A stretch of 64,000 nucleotides of DNA from Lepisosteus oculatus (GCF_040954835.1 NC_090704.1:11925501-11989500), one strand, 5' to 3'. Shown: positions 1 through 12,576, numbered from the stretch's first letter. Notes: a model not told the origin generated them from the sequence alone. Numbers and translations are program-made.

Positions 1-871
1 CGTGACCATTCAAGCAATGTTCAGGGGTAAAAGGGTTAGACAGAATGTAGCAGAAATGCAGAAAGCTGCAAGTACTGTACAAGCCAGTTACCGAATGTAT
101 AGACAAAGGATGGCTTTCAAGAGGATGAGATGGGCAGCCAGTGTACTCCAGCAAAGATTCAGGGCTCATAGAGTAAGAAATTCTGAGATGCTCCGTTATC
201 AAAGCATAAGGAAGGCAGTGGTGTGCATCCAGGCTGCATTCCGTGCCCAAAGAGCAAGGAAGCTGGTTAAACAAGTTGGAGCTGCCCGAAAAATTCAATC
301 CGTTTTAAAGATGTTTCTGAGGCGACGTCATTTCTTAAAGCAGAAGGCTGCCTCTGTTGTAATTCAGTCTGTATACAGGAGCTACAGAGCAAGAGTCTCT
401 TATACAGCCATGCGGGTCTCTGCAGCAGTAATCCAAAGGTGGTACAGGTCCTGCAGAGTTGCTCAGAAACAACAAGCCAAGTATCATGCAATGAAGCAAG
501 CAGCACTTACATTGCAGTCTGCTTATCGAGGGATGGTTGCAAGAAAGTTCCTAAAACATAAGCGAGCTGCAGTCAAGGTTCAGTCTGTGCTCCACATGGT
601 CATGTATCGTAGGAGATTTTTAAAACTTCGATCAGCTACAGTTAGATTACAAGCTTCATTTAGAGCTTATGCAGCTATGAAACAGTTCAGACGGTACAGA
701 ATGGCAACCCTGACTATTCAGAAGCATTACAAGGCCCACAAAGCAAAGAAAGCACAGAGATCCACTTACCTGAAGACTTTGGAAAGTATCCGAAAGCTTC
801 AATCAAGAGTGCGTGGATACCTTGAGTACAGGAGATTCCAAAGGATCAAGAAGAGTACAGTAACTATTCAG
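1..871 (+). CDS. aspm: aspm large IQ-repeat exon (3' part)
   Basis: Open in the frame starting at base 2. It holds about 12 IQ-type repeats, for example IQAMFRGKR and [12 protein letters not shown], at the usual spacing of roughly 22-25 residues. It ends phase 0 after a TVTIQ half-motif at donor GTAAAC. The 5' end is cut by the window edge. Confidence 0.92.
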
Positions 872-3800
872 GTAAACAATAACTGTTTATTTACGGATAG
901 GAGAATTATAAAAAATCTACTTAATTGGCAAAATCATTCTTAACGTATAATTTGGAGTTTTTCTTCAATTGTTTTTTTTTACTGATTCAGTTATGTGCAG
1001 CAGATTAAACCGTTCTATATTCTTAGATATGGATACATTGGGTTTTTTTTCATTAGTCATTTTTCATTCCTGTCAATTGATAGATCAAAGTGCTGACACT
1101 TAATATTGGTGGGATTTCTCCTAATAGGTGTTTTTTATAATAAGATGACAAATATAAGATGACAAAAAATTGTCAGTGGAACTTACCTATAATAAAACAC
1201 AGTCAAATATTGTTTTGGATATGTAGAATTACATCTGGTAGTCCTGCTGCAGCATATACAAGCATTTAACTTATATTTACATTTGCAATGTTTGAGCTAT
1301 GTTCATTTTGTATAAATATTTTCTGCATGCAATTTAGAGATTGTGAAATTCTGAGTAACTAATAAAGTATGGATTGTACGTGGTTTTTTTTATTAAACAG
1401 GCCTTTTACCGTGGCTTTGTACAGCGGCTGGTGTTCCTACAGTATAAGACTTCCGCCACAAAAATACAGAGATATTACAGAGCCCATATACTTCAGAAAA
1501 CAGAGAGGGCTAAATTCTTGGAGTTGAAGAAGTCTGCAATTGCTGTACAGGTATGAAACCCGCCGTTTGAACTTTAGAATATGTGAAGAAAATATCTTAT
1601 GAATTATTCCATCTAACTGTATATGCTCAGCTCAGGATTTTCTGCCATCGTGACCCTTTGTTGCAGGCTGTGATCCGAGGCTACTTGGCTAGACAACTTG
1701 CCATGAAAATGCGGGCAGCACGTGCTATCCAAGCATGGTATAAAGGCGTCCTTGTGCGCAGAGATCTTCTGGCAACAAAGAAAGCCATTGCGACAGTTCA
1801 TCGCTGTATTCAAACAAGGCAAATAAGAAACAGGTAACCAAACAAAATTTGAGGGTAATTGAATTTACTTCTGTACAGTTTAAGAACTAGAGCAGGATAC
1901 CATGTGTATATATATATATGCACACTTACATACAATACACTGTATATGCATTGGAGATTCTTAGTCATGGGTCTGAAGGATGCCAGTGGTTGGAATGGTT
2001 TTTTATCCTTTTTGCAACCTTTTAAGTATTCATAGGTTAATTGAGATTTATTTTTAAGTCTTGCACTTAGCTCTTAAATAGTTGAATTAGATCTATAATA
2101 AATGAGCTCTGATGTGTGAATTTCAGAGATGTTGAAATTCTGGTGTATTAGCTGAAATATGACCAATTGCTAAAGTGAGTGAACAATTTGTTGGAGTTTT
2201 TATGAAGGCAAATCTGCATAAAATTGGAGTTTATTGATTTGTTGGAAATAACATGCTTCAGTTATTTCAAGCTTTTTAAACTCGGGGCTTAGTGCAGAAT
2301 AGTCTAAAGTGTAAACAACAGGTTACAGATTTTCCCATAATGAAAATCTGCAGATGCAGAAACGGGAGTTTCTTAGGAGCAGAAATTGCAGGACTGAGTA
2401 CCTTTGTTTTAGGTCACGATTGTAGTAATGATTTTGAAAATGTGATAATGAAAAGTTGTACAGTTAAAAAGAAAAACACTTCACCCCCAGAATACAACTC
2501 TATTTTCAAGTTTCAGATTTAATAAAAAAAACTCTCTATAAAATATGGTAATAAATGCATTTACATGATTCTGCTTGGTCAGCTTTTGAGATCAAATGGT
2601 ATCATTTCTATGCTGACTATACTCAAATCTACATCTCTATTTTATCTTATTGCATCTCTGACATAAAAAAAAAATGGATGACTCAAAATTTCCTTCATCT
2701 AAAGACTGAAGTCATGCTTATTGGCACCCCCCATTAACTTTGTAACGCCAATGCTGTAACCCTATCTATGGATAGCAATGTACTTGAGCTTCAGGCTAAA
2801 TTGAAAAACTTGGGGGTGATATTTGATTCAGGCTTGACTTTCGCCGCACGTGAAGCATAAAGAAGTCAAAACTTCTTTCACCTCAAAAATATCGATACGT
2901 CCTGTTATCACAAACTGTGGCTGAAAAGCTGATCAACACATTTGTCTTCTCCAGAATTGGCTACTGTAATGCTTTATTCGCTGGGGTTTCTAAATCCACA
3001 TTGAATAAACTCCAGTATGTCCAAAATTTGGCAGCCAGAGTCCTGACCAGGTCTAATGCAAGTGATCACATTACTCCTATCCTGGAGTCCTTGCACTGGC
3101 TTCCTGTCAAGTTTTGTCGACTTCAGAATCCTCATGCTCACCTATGAGGCTCTGCATGGCTTAGCACCTCAGTACCTGCCTGAGCTATTCTTGCCCTACT
3201 CCCCACCTAATTCTGGTGTCCTATCTGTCCCCAAGCCCGTCTACACTCTATGGGTGACAGGGCCTTCTCCTGTTATGCCCCTTTAGTAACAGACAAATAA
3301 GTTCTGGAACCCTGAACTGAGTTTATTGCATGCAAGGAACAATAAGATCAAAGTATTGTTTGAAATATATAGGTACAAAACTTCCAGTTTATATAGCATA
3401 TTTCAGCTGCTTCTGACGCAAATTGTTACCATGGTAACGGGGGGACATCTGTGTTTGGACATTCCCAAGACCTTGAACACTTTTAATGGTTGGTTTTATC
3501 TTTCCTTAGTTAAGGAGTCTATATCTTGCACTTGGAATTTCACATCAATTAACTCCCATCCCTACCATAACTCAAAGGTGCCTAAGCCTGGAATGTCTTG
3601 TGGTACAAGAGGTCTTTGTGCAGAAAGAAATCGGTTAACCCCTTTTTCACATCTTATATCTTTCTTCACCCTAAATCTCTGGAACTCTATCCCCAAGGAT
3701 ATCGGAGAGTCACCTTCCCTAAACTTCAAATCCAGACTCAAAACCTTTTTCTTTAGAATAGCCTTTTCTTAACTGGTTCTGTTCTTTAGCCCTCTGCTCC

Positions 3801-6800
3801 TACTGTATTTAGTACCACGATCTACTGTCTCCTCTGTCTGTGTATTTTCGTCGTGCATATCTTGTGTATTTTTTATTGGTGTTGTCATTCTGTAAAGCGC
3901 TTTGAGAAGCCACCTTTAAAGTCGCTATATAAAAGTTATTATTATTATAAGAAATGGATGTATATCATGAACAGAAAGAACGAACACTCCTGATTTCTCA
4001 ATAGATACCTGAAGATCTGCCAGAGTGTACGCATTATTCAGAAAAGGTGGAGAGAAACCCTTTATGCAAGGAAAGAGCACCACAATTTCCTAAAAATGAA
4101 ATCATCTTCAATCAAGATTCAGGCTACGTGGAAAGGATACTGTACAAGGAAAAAGCTTTTGAGGGTAAAACATTTTATTTTTTAACTAAACAAATATTTG
4201 CTATTACAGGGTTATGTAATTAAAAGGGAACCAGAGTCCCAATTTCTCAGACTGGTTATATTGGTTGGCAAGATCGGTAACAAATTGACAGTATTGCAAA
4301 ATTTTGAATTTAGCACAGAATCTGCAACTTTGTGAAAGTACTGCACGGTTTCCATTTTGTCACAAACTACTGGTCTTGCCACGAGCGAGGGTTAGAGCAA
4401 ATTGTGATATGAAGCTGCCCTTCCTGCTCACTAGTCACTTTAATAACTAATGTTATGCGATTTACAAGCAAATAAGTACAGGACAGCAGCAGACATTTCA
4501 CCACAGACATGATCCAATCTGCATGCAGAGTTAACAAGTAGTATTTGTTGGCACAATTAACCAAGCCTGCTTGTTTACAATGTAATAGGGCTGCTTCACA
4601 TCACTAGACGTTCTGTTGCCCTGTTCTGAATTGCATAATATGGCACTGCGTATACTTGGAGATCTTGTCTGTTTTGTGATTAACATATACAGTAAAACCT
4701 CCAATTTAAATGTGTACATTTTGCTTTCATTGTGGTTTGAAGTGCACTCATCAATGCTGATTCTGTATATCACTGAAATATCAAAAATGATGTTGCAGTT
4801 CCCCTTTAATGTGTACAAAGGTGCAACAGAAAAGGGAGAGGTAGATCCCCCTGATTTTGTTTTCTGTTCAGTTTTATAGACTTGCACAAATAACGGAGCA
4901 TACTTTTCTTATGAAAATACTCCCCTTTGCCATCACAGGAGCATTAAATCAAGGCATTCTAACACAGGTGTAGTAGGTTTGCACAGCCATTCGGTTGTAG
5001 TCACTTAACATTTTCACTTAAAAAATTCACTTAACCGTCTGCTTAGGCGCAGACAACTGCAACTGATGCGTTTAGGCTTTTTTCCAGTGTTCACATCTCT
5101 TGAATTTACCAGTTGTACAGCAGTACTTTTTCTTTAATAGAATTGAAGTGTATGTGATTGTGGCCACCATTGTGCAAAATAAGCCAGCTTCCGAATACTT
5201 ACACTGGAAGAGCCAGCTGATTTTCTTTTTTTTTTAATTTAGGAAAAGAGAATGAAACGGGCTGCTATCACCCTGCAAGCCTTCTGTCGTGGCTGGCTTG
5301 TGAGAAAAAGGGTAAGTGGGAGTCACAGCTGTATGGCGGAGCGTTTTATAAAAATCACATTGTGCCTGTAGCTTTCTGACCTTTTTTGGCCTTTTTGTGA
5401 ATCTTTCAATATTGTTTGTATTAACTTTTCAAAAACAACCTTGCTGTCAGTAGCAACATTTACCACATTAAATTTCAATTTTAAATTGTTGCACAGATTG
5501 CAGAGGAGAAGGAAGTCAAAAGGAGACTACGCTTCTCAGCAGCCGTGTATCATCATCTTTGTGCTATGAAGATACAGCGAAGGCTAAGAGCTTATTTGGC
5601 CCTGAAGTCTGCAAAGCAGCAAATGCATTCTGTGATTTCTTTACAGGTACAGTAATGATGGTATGGCATGCTGTGAAATTGAAGTGGTAATATTCTACAA
5701 AGCCAATATCCTATGGCAGGAGTCGGGAACCTTTTCTGCCTGGATCCCTTGTTTTCCATGCCAATTAACCTCTTTCCTAAGTCATATCTCAGAACCCAGG
5801 TTTTATATTAAGTTGCTTTTATGGACTCGGTTAAAAAAGTCAAAGGCTTCACTGATGTGAAGAGAATTATGTGATTGAATTTGAGAGCTTTTAATTGCAT
5901 GTTTTTATCATGTGTTTTACAGTTCTACGTGTTTTACAGTTTACAAAATTGGTTTTGTAGTTTGCTTTTTCCATAGTCGGGTCAGCTGCCTTCTCCATTG
6001 GATAAAAAATAAGCGTTTTCCAGCTGTTTCTTACTAGATCCTGGCCCATATTAATATTTTAAATTGGCTAGAAAATAAAAAATATAGGCTTTGTGTCAGG
6101 ATGTGTTTGAGTAACATTCTACCAAAAAGTAATTCTGTACCTGTTCATAAACAATTGGAGAAAAAAAGAAATCCAATTGACCAAATCTATCGACTAGCGG
6201 CATATAAGTAAATTAATAATTTGTTGCAAATTGTTATTATTCACAAACTAGTGAATAAAATAAATTGCTGATATGATCTTAAATATTAAATTGTTGGTCA
6301 AATTCCATTTTTTTTCTTGTATTATCATAACTCTTTCTCCTCACACCTTTAATAATGAAAAACAGTGCAGTTTACCTTTAACAGAAATATTAAGCCCATT
6401 GTAATGAATGCCTTTCTAAATGCTGTTTCACTTTATATAATTGCCTATTGGCATTTTATAAAGATTAATTATGCTTTTCTGTGTGAAGTTCATTTGGAGT
6501 GGTAGCAAGAAAAAATATTCCTGGATTTAGGGGGATTATCAAATACAAACAGGTCAACAAAGCTAAATCTCTTGCGCTCAGAGCAAAGGGGATTAGGAGG
6601 AGTTTGGATCCCAGTATATATAATTCTAAGGGGTATGGAATAGGGTCAGCACTCTAGCAAGACATGAAAATGGGGTCAGAATAGTGACGTTAAATTGAGA
6701 CTAGAAAACTACACAAAGATTTGTGGGTGTATGCAACAATCCTCTCAGCCATGTGGGTTATTCAAGAAATAGCTGAATTAAATCAGGTTTACTAAACTAT

Positions 6801-9800
6801 TAAACCTCCAAAGGTGGTCAGAATTACTCCCTCTTGTTTGCAGCTCAATATATGGAAAAATCTATCCGGATCAGCCGTAATATTTGAATTGCTTTTTTCT
6901 GCAGAGGTGGATTAGATCTAAGCTACAGAGGAAAAGATATCTTGAGGAGAGGGAAAAAATGATAAAGGTTCAGCGAGCAGTCAGAGCATGGCTCCATCGG
7001 CGAAATGAAGCTGCCACTGTCATTCAACAAGCAGTGAAAAGATTCTTGTTCAAGAGACGACAGCAAAGGGCACAGCGTGGGATTATAAAGTTCCAGGTAC
7101 ATTGTTTAAACCATGGAGTAATTACCTTTTGATTAATCAAATAAAAAAAAATAAAAGACCCCTCACTTTTTTTGCTTTCTCTCAATTTAAGGCCTTGTGG
7201 AGAGGGTTCCGTTCACGAAAGAAGAGCGATACTTCTGAAATTGTTGCCATGAGATGTCGATTCGAAAGTGTAAATCAAGGCGTCAGAGAAGAAGATAAGC
7301 TTTGGAACAAGACAACGATTGCAATTGACTACCTTTTAAAATACAAGCACTTTTCATATATTCTTGCAGCTTTGAAACACCTAGGTAAGGCTGTTTCCAC
7401 TATTTTTGAGTCTTGCCTTTTGATTATTTTACTCTTAATGTTCATGTTTGCGCTAGTATTAATATTTCATAGTCCAGAGGTTCCTAGCGCTGCTTCTGGA
7501 GGACCTCTGTGTCCACTGGTTTTTGTTCAAACTGAGATATGCATCACTAATGATTTGCGTTAAATTGATCTGCTGTCTTGTTTAGTCTTAGTTTCTGCAT
7601 TCAGCTTCATTCAGGGTCAAGCGTCAGCATACAGAACTTTATGTAGCCTTTCGTCAATGTGTATTTAACCTTTGCTCCCTTCTGCCTTGACACTTTCTTC
7701 ATGGGTGACTACTTTATGATGAACAAAAACATGTGAGAATGACAATGTATCAAACCCCCCAATGAATATTTTTGTTTTTCTCCTGGCTTGTTTGTTTGAC
7801 TTGCCTACCTTTTTACTTTTCATGTAACAGGCCTGTGAAGTTCTTAAACTCTACCATTAGAACAGGACTGATACTGGACCCATTCCTTGTTTTAAGAACT
7901 AAAAGCCAATTTAAAAGCATTGATCAAACAGACAACTTAGCCAGAACTCGGAGCAAATGCGACAAAATGCCACAAGGAGGTCACCTGTGCTGTAACTTAG
8001 GGATGGGTGGATCAGGTCTTGGCAGATAATCCTTTGGTTTTCTTTCCAGTAATTAATTTAATTACATTACTGAGTTACCTATTTAACACATTGCTATTGA
8101 TGATAATCCTTATGTTGAGTTCATTTTGGGACTTGAGGAAAATATCATGTTTAATATGAAAATGATCTATTTCTTATTTTTCAGAAACTGCAACAAGGCT
8201 TTCATCAAAGTGTTGTGAACATCTTGTGAACAGTGGAGCAACATTAACTATTTTCACTCTGATCAGGAGCTGCAATCGAAGTGTCCCTTGTATGGAAGTA
8301 ATCACTTATGCCGTCCAAGTTCTCCTGAATTTGTCAAAGGTATGCTTTGTGGGTCTTTCATAAATGTTTTGGATTTATTTGAAGAGGTCGATGCGGTGCT
8401 CTTTAATACTGCTGTACCGTAAAAGAAGCTTTCACAAAAGCCATGGTTCTTTCTGTAGTAACACTTGAAATGAATTTTCTCTTACTGAGTCTTGGGTGTT
8501 TAATAGTTGAAGTAATTAAAATAACTGATTATCCAGAGTGCTTCTTTTAAGTTGATTTGAGTTTATTTCTGAAGACTTTGCTGTCACCTTTTTTTTTTTG
8601 CAATATGTAGCATTCATTTTATGTTTGTCTCTTTTTGTCGTCTTTAGTATGATAAAACAACGGATGCAGTGTATGATGTGGACCATTCCATTGACACATT
8701 GTTAGACCTCCTGCAGATCTACAGAGACAAAGCAGGAGACAAAGTGGCAGATAAAGGAGGAAGCATTTTCGCCAAAACCTGTTTCCTTTTAGTCATCCTG
8801 CTGCAAAACACACAGCGGGCTGTGGTAAATATTTGTGTTCTGTGGTTAAAAATAAAGCTTACCGTGTTTGGTTTCATGAAACATTGAAGTTTTAAGGATG
8901 GCAATTTATGGTCAATATTTATACCAACTTTCAAAATCACATCTGTCTTTTTTACAAGAAATCTGGTAAATTCGCGTCCAAGTTTACATGTGCAGTTGTG
9001 CCATGTGCAAATTAAAAGGCTTAATGTCCAATGTAATCTGATTTTTCCTACTGGAAAATTTGCATGATATTTTATAACAAGCAGTAATCGCAACACCACA
9101 AGTACCTGATAACTGGATTGATAACTTAGTTTTTAGTTCAGGGTGACTTGGAATATCATGCATGTGTTTTTCTCTCAATGCAGGAGGTCCGTAATCTTCC
9201 TAAAGCAGTGGACCGTATTTGCAGCATTTATCGGCTTACTGCTCGGAAGCACAAGATGGATGCTGCAAGGACCCTTACTAGACAGAAGATGAATGTCTCA
9301 CTCAATGGAAGCTTCTTTTCCCAAGTAACTCCCCATAAGACAAAGGCAATTCCTAGGTAGGTTGCAATAATGATATAGAGCCATAGGGTTTTGGCTTTGA
9401 TATCGTATGGTGATGGTGGACTACTTGTGGTCTGTGCTTGAAGATGTGAATGTAAAATGGGACACCAATTGAGCTTACAATTGTATTAAACATTACGGAG
9501 TATGATGACCAAGAGCATCTGACTTCAAATTCAAGTCTCGCATTTATCTGCATTACAAAAGACAAGTAGAAATTAGGTTAAATGTTACTCTGAGAAACCT
9601 GAATATTCTTGTGGTTTCTGCTATAATATGGATTCTGATACGATATAACACAATACTCAAGCATGGGTATTGGAAGTAGTTAAGGTGTCTCAAAAAGGGA
9701 CAGTGGTCAAATATCTAGTGACAACATGTGCATTTCTTAGCATGTTCAAAGCAAGAAAGGAGGTGTTTGCTGAGTTGTAAGGCGGCCTGAGATGCAAAGT

Positions 9801-10768
9801 GGTCCTCTGGTTTACCTTGGTTAATTAAGTTTGTGGTAATCGTTAAGAGTCATCAACAATATAAACAATATAAAAAGACAGAAGGATAGAGAAGGGAAAA
9901 AGAGGACTGGAGAGAGTAAAGGGAGCAACTGGAGGCAAAAGGTCCTTTGCTGCTTCTGTTCTCTGGGATATGGTGGCAGAGAACCACCATATTCTGATTC
10001 CTTGAATCAGAATCTGTGCTGTGCTGATGCTACTAGTACAAATGCATCCAGCCATCCTCTCAGTCAGCCTAGGTCCTGCCCCTTGTAACTTCCAGAAGAC
10101 TGCTGAATGCATTGGAAAGGATTGGAGATGGGCTCTGAGGCAGCTTTGCCCAATTGCCATAGCTGCCCTTGGTTTTTTGCAGCCTGATGTTAAGTGCTCT
10201 CAGGCTTCTGTATAAAAGTATTACTTGTGAAATTAACACCCATGTAAATTAAAATGTAATAATTTTACCATTTTTTCAAACATTATTTTTCTTTGTTAGA
10301 TATTCTGCACAACATAGTTTGTGATAACCTAAACTGGCCTTCTAGTAAAAAAAAAAACATTTCAAGTGTGAGCTTATTCTGATTTCCCAGTGAGTGAATA
10401 CTTCAGCAGGCATAGCAAAAGTCATCCAGACCAGACTGTAGGCCTCTTTAGGTTAATTATAATACAGCAGATGTCATAAATGCTATTTTTAACACTGTAA
10501 TTAAATTGAGTGATCCTTGATTGAAGCAACACATTTGCATAATTGCATGATGAGCTGTAGGGTGGTAGTAATCATCTAAATAAAATTTATAACATTCGTT
10601 TTTAAGGCAAGGGACCTTCAGATATACATTTTCACTGTTCAACCCTACAAATCTTTCTTTTTCAGAATTGCTCCTGACTGGGTCTTAAGAAAAGACAACA
10701 TGAAAGAAGTAGTGGATCCTCTTCAAGCAATTCAGATGGTTGCAGATGCTCTTGCTATAGTGCCTTAG
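1..10768 (+). CDS. aspm: ASPM (abnormal spindle protein), 3' part of the gene, 12 exons
   Basis: ASPM is a spindle-pole and midbody protein that binds calmodulin through many IQ motifs and is needed for symmetric division of neural progenitors. The window starts inside the large IQ-repeat exon. I join 2-871, 1401-1550, 1667-1833, 4005-4164, 5243-5311, 5497-5646, 6905-7096, 7192-7384, 8185-8339, 8648-8824, 9184-9356 and 10666-10768. All junctions are GT-AG and phases agree, giving about 852 codons and a TAG stop. The first three quarters are IQ motifs (I/VQxxxR). The last four to five exons match the conserved ASPM C-terminus, with short matches such as [22 protein letters not shown] and PDWVLR. 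The gene is tail to tail with the CFH-like genes. The 5' part, with the ASH and calponin-homology domains, lies outside the window. Identification is firm; individual splice sites are inferred. Confidence 0.95.
1401..1550 (+). CDS. aspm: aspm IQ exon
   Basis: Acceptor TTAAACAG precedes 1401 and donor GTATGA follows 1550. It encodes 50 codons, phase 0 to 0. The first residues AFYRGF complete the IQ motif begun at the end of the previous exon, and the last residues AVQ begin the next one. Confidence 0.9.
1667..1833 (+). CDS. aspm: aspm IQ exon
   Basis: Acceptor TTGCAG precedes it and donor GTAACC follows. It is 167 nt, phase 0 to 2. It encodes [10 protein letters not shown], completing an IQ motif, and [12 protein letters not shown]. 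Confidence 0.9.
2573..3949 (+). repeat. Decayed L2-clade LINE inside an aspm intron
   Basis: The broken reading frames match the better L2 copy at 44.9-46.2 kb: a YAD-like catalytic block, [20 protein letters not shown], a LHWLP block and LWNSIPKDI. The 3' end has the L2-type tail GTAAAGCGCTTTGAGAAGCC, then TATATAAAA and ATT repeats. Stops and frameshifts show it is dead. It carries a nested insertion at about 3283-3663. Confidence 0.8.
3283..3663. repeat. Unidentified insertion nested in the L2 copy
   Basis: The L2 coding homology stops after the RAFSCYAP block near 3282 and resumes at the LWNSIPKDI block near 3664, whereas the two blocks are contiguous in the copy at 45.8 kb. The roughly 380 bp between them resembles nothing else I recognise in the window, and no clear target duplication is visible. 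Confidence 0.5.
4005..4164 (+). CDS. aspm: aspm IQ exon
   Basis: Acceptor CTCAATAG precedes it and donor GTAAAA follows. It is 160 nt, phase 2 to 0. It encodes the IQ motifs [14 protein letters not shown] and [15 protein letters not shown]. Confidence 0.9.
4220..4809. mobile_element. TTAA-flanked MITE, copy 1
   Basis: Bounded by TTAA on both sides (4220-4223, 4806-4809), with inverted ends that read approximately AAGGGGAACTG inward. It shares homology in inverse orientation with 28244-28760, and its left end matches 49960-50103. TTAA target duplication is typical of piggyBac-type elements. It has no transposase and lies wholly in an aspm intron. Confidence 0.6.
5243..5311 (+). CDS. aspm: aspm short IQ exon
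   Basis: A 69-nt, phase 0 exon between acceptor TTTAATTTAG and donor GTAAGT. It encodes one IQ motif, [15 protein letters not shown]. It is too short to stand out as an open frame. Confidence 0.9.
5497..5646 (+). CDS. aspm: aspm exon
   Basis: 150 nt, phase 0 to 0, acceptor TTGCACAG and donor GTACAG. It encodes the block starting IAEEKE, with [19 protein letters not shown], and ends at SLQ, the start of the next IQ motif. A second AG six bases downstream could serve as an alternative acceptor. Confidence 0.9.
6488..6870 (+). repeat. Possible L1-type LINE fragment in an aspm intron
   Basis: Broken frames read [12 protein letters not shown] and, further on, a WVIQE...LNIWKNL series, resembling the C-terminal half of fish L1 ORF2 products. 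There are many stops. The call is weak and needs a profile search. Confidence 0.35.
6905..7096 (+). CDS. aspm: aspm IQ exon
   Basis: 192 nt, phase 0, acceptor TTTCTGCAG and donor GTACAT. It encodes [29 protein letters not shown] and [14 protein letters not shown], ending in KFQ. Confidence 0.92.
7192..7384 (+). CDS. aspm: aspm exon, last IQ motif and start of C-terminal domain
   Basis: 193 nt, phase 0 to 1, acceptor CAATTTAAG and donor GTAAGG. It starts [11 protein letters not shown], the last IQ motif, and continues into the helical C-terminal region with [17 protein letters not shown]. Confidence 0.92.
8185..8339 (+). CDS. aspm: aspm C-terminal domain exon
   Basis: 155 nt, phase 1 to 0, acceptor ATTTTTCAG and donor GTATGC. 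It encodes [28 protein letters not shown] and [10 protein letters not shown], very close to the vertebrate ASPM C-terminus. Confidence 0.93.
8648..8824 (+). CDS. aspm: aspm C-terminal domain exon
   Basis: 177 nt, phase 0, acceptor CGTCTTTAG and donor GTAAAT. It encodes [35 protein letters not shown] and [10 protein letters not shown]. Confidence 0.93.
9184..9356 (+). CDS. aspm: aspm C-terminal exon
   Basis: 173 nt, phase 0 to 2, acceptor TCAATGCAG and donor GTAGGT. It encodes [19 protein letters not shown], then a Ser/Thr-rich linker. Confidence 0.92.
9590..10240. other. aspm intron sequence with possible dispersed repeat
   Basis: A phrase near 9817 (GGTTAATTAAGTTTGTGG) recurs near 56284, and the A/G-rich stretch after it resembles 56.35 and 61.85 kb. 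The remainder (9950-10230) is not recognised. Overlapping open frames on both strands have no family features. Confidence 0.3.
10666..10768 (+). CDS. aspm: aspm last coding exon
   Basis: Acceptor TCTTTTTCAG. The first base completes an Arg codon, then [33 protein letters not shown] and TAG at 10766-10768. This matches the known ASPM carboxyl end in sequence and length. Confidence 0.93.
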
Positions 10769-10910
10769 AAAACTGAATAAGTGATTTAAAGAAAAAGCAA
10801 AACTATGTAAATGAAATTTCAGACCTTCCTTTCAGACCAGACCTTTTTAACAAAGATGAAACTATTTTGTGCAATGTTTCATTAAAGAGGTTAGTTTAGA
10901 TCAAACATCC
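10769..10910 (+). other. Probable start of the aspm 3' UTR with poly(A) signal
   Basis: ATTAAA, a common variant signal, lies at 10881-10886, about 113 nt past the stop. No better hexamer occurs before the LINE at 11.3 kb. The end point is a guess. Confidence 0.4.
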
Positions 10911-11295
10911 TGTGTTAGAGCTTTACAAAGATGTAAGTAGAAGTTTTTTATCCAGTTTCTCCTACAGTATGTGCCTTTTAGTTTTATGTGGACTTTATGC
11001 TTTCATAAACTTAAAACCTGTATTTTATTCTTTTAAAAAACACATTGTACATAATTCAAACATTGTACATTGTTGTTTTTCATTTCTAAAATACAGACAT
11101 CGAATTTTGGAAACCCTTTCCTGAGTGTGTTGTTATTTTTATTCTTCAATGTCAATATTGGTTTCAAAGAGTGCTTCAGTCTTATGAGATATCCACTGAT
11201 CATTCAGGCAAATGACAAGTTTGTAACTACAGCTCTATGTAAATGTTTGCTTTACAAGATTTGTTCTCTTGAGCATTCTTCAACTTGGACCTTAG

Positions 11296-12576
11296 CTACA
11301 GGGGCTGCAGCCAGGAGATTGACACGAACAACGCATCCCTGCCTGACGAGCTGAACCACTTCTATGCCCGCTTTGATGCTCTGAACACGGGCACTGCTGA
11401 GAAGACCCCAAGTGTGCAGGGCGAGTTTGTTCTGAAACTCTCAGAGCAGGACGTGCAGAAGACTCTGAGCAGGGTGAAAACCCGTAAGGCTGCAGGGCCT
11501 GATGGGATACCACCTCGCGTCCTGAGGACATGTGCAGCCCAGCTGACCACAGTGTTTACAGACATCTTTAACTCCTCCCTGTCACAGTCCATGGTCCCCA
11601 CCTGCTTTAAAAAAACCACTATTGTTCCAACCCCCAAAAAGACAAAAGTGACATGCCTGAATGATTACCGCCCAGTAGCATTAACATCTGTGGTGATGAA
11701 ATGCCTGGAGAAGCTGGTGTTGTCACACATCAACTCCTCCATCACAGAGTCCCTGGACCCCCTGCAGTTCGCCTACCAGAACAACAGATCAGTGGATGAT
11801 GCTGTCTCCCTGGCTCTGCATACAGCCTTGGAACACCTGGACACTAAGAACTCGTATGTGAGAATGCTGTTTGTGGACTACAGCTCAGCATTCAACTCCA
11901 TCATACCCTGTCAACTGGTGACAAAGCTCAGGGGATTAGGTCTGTGCAACTCTGTCTGCAACTGGCTGCTGGAGGCCATGCACTCACAGCCCACTCAGTA
12001 TTGATGGAACGGAAGTGGAAACAGTCACCAGCTTTAGGTTTTTGGGAATTCACATCTCTAAAGATCTAACCTGGACTGTGAACACTGACTCTATCATGAA
12101 GAAGGCTCAGCAGCGCCTTTATTTCTTGAGGTGCCTCAAGCAATGGGGGATGCCAATACATGTGTTGGTGAACTTCTACCGCTGCACTATCGAGAGCGTC
12201 CTCACCAACGGGATCACCGTGTGGTATGGCAACACCTCTTCGCGAGAAAGAAAGGCACTGCAGAGAATGGTCAATATGGCCCAGAAGATCATCGGCTGCG
12301 GTCTCACCGAGATTAAACAGCTCTATGAGGACCGCTGCCGTGGTAGAATTCTGGCCATCACAGAGGACAGTCACCACCCTGGGCATGAGCTCTTCACCCC
12401 ACTGCCCTCAGGCAAGAGATATAAGAGCATTACTTGTACATTGTCTTGATGCACTGTTTGCACTTTGTTTTGTTTTTTTTACACTTGTTTTACAATCGAG
12501 AGACTTTCTATAAGTAAGAATTCCATTGTACCAGTACCGGTTACATATGGCAATAAAGTTCAAGTTCAAGTTCAAG
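11296..12576 (+). mobile_element. Truncated LINE (CR1/L2/Rex1-type jockey group), copy 1
   Basis: A reverse-transcriptase fragment ([42 protein letters not shown]) is open from 11285 to about 12004, then shifts frame. Against the copy at 35-37 kb it lacks 320 bp (35836-36155 there), removing the catalytic FADD block, and a second piece near the 3' end. It ends in TTCAAG repeats after CAATAAAG. Both copies are 5' truncated. Clade assignment is from memory of fish LINEs. Confidence 0.8.

Noticed and set aside
267..506. Minus-strand open frame opposite aspm IQ repeats
   Set aside because: Shadow of the well-supported plus-strand coding frame; no features of its own.
11292..11637. Minus-strand open frames opposite the LINE RT (also 35153-35516 and 36248-36481)
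   Set aside because: Mirror of LINE coding sequence; they recur at both LINE copies for that reason only.
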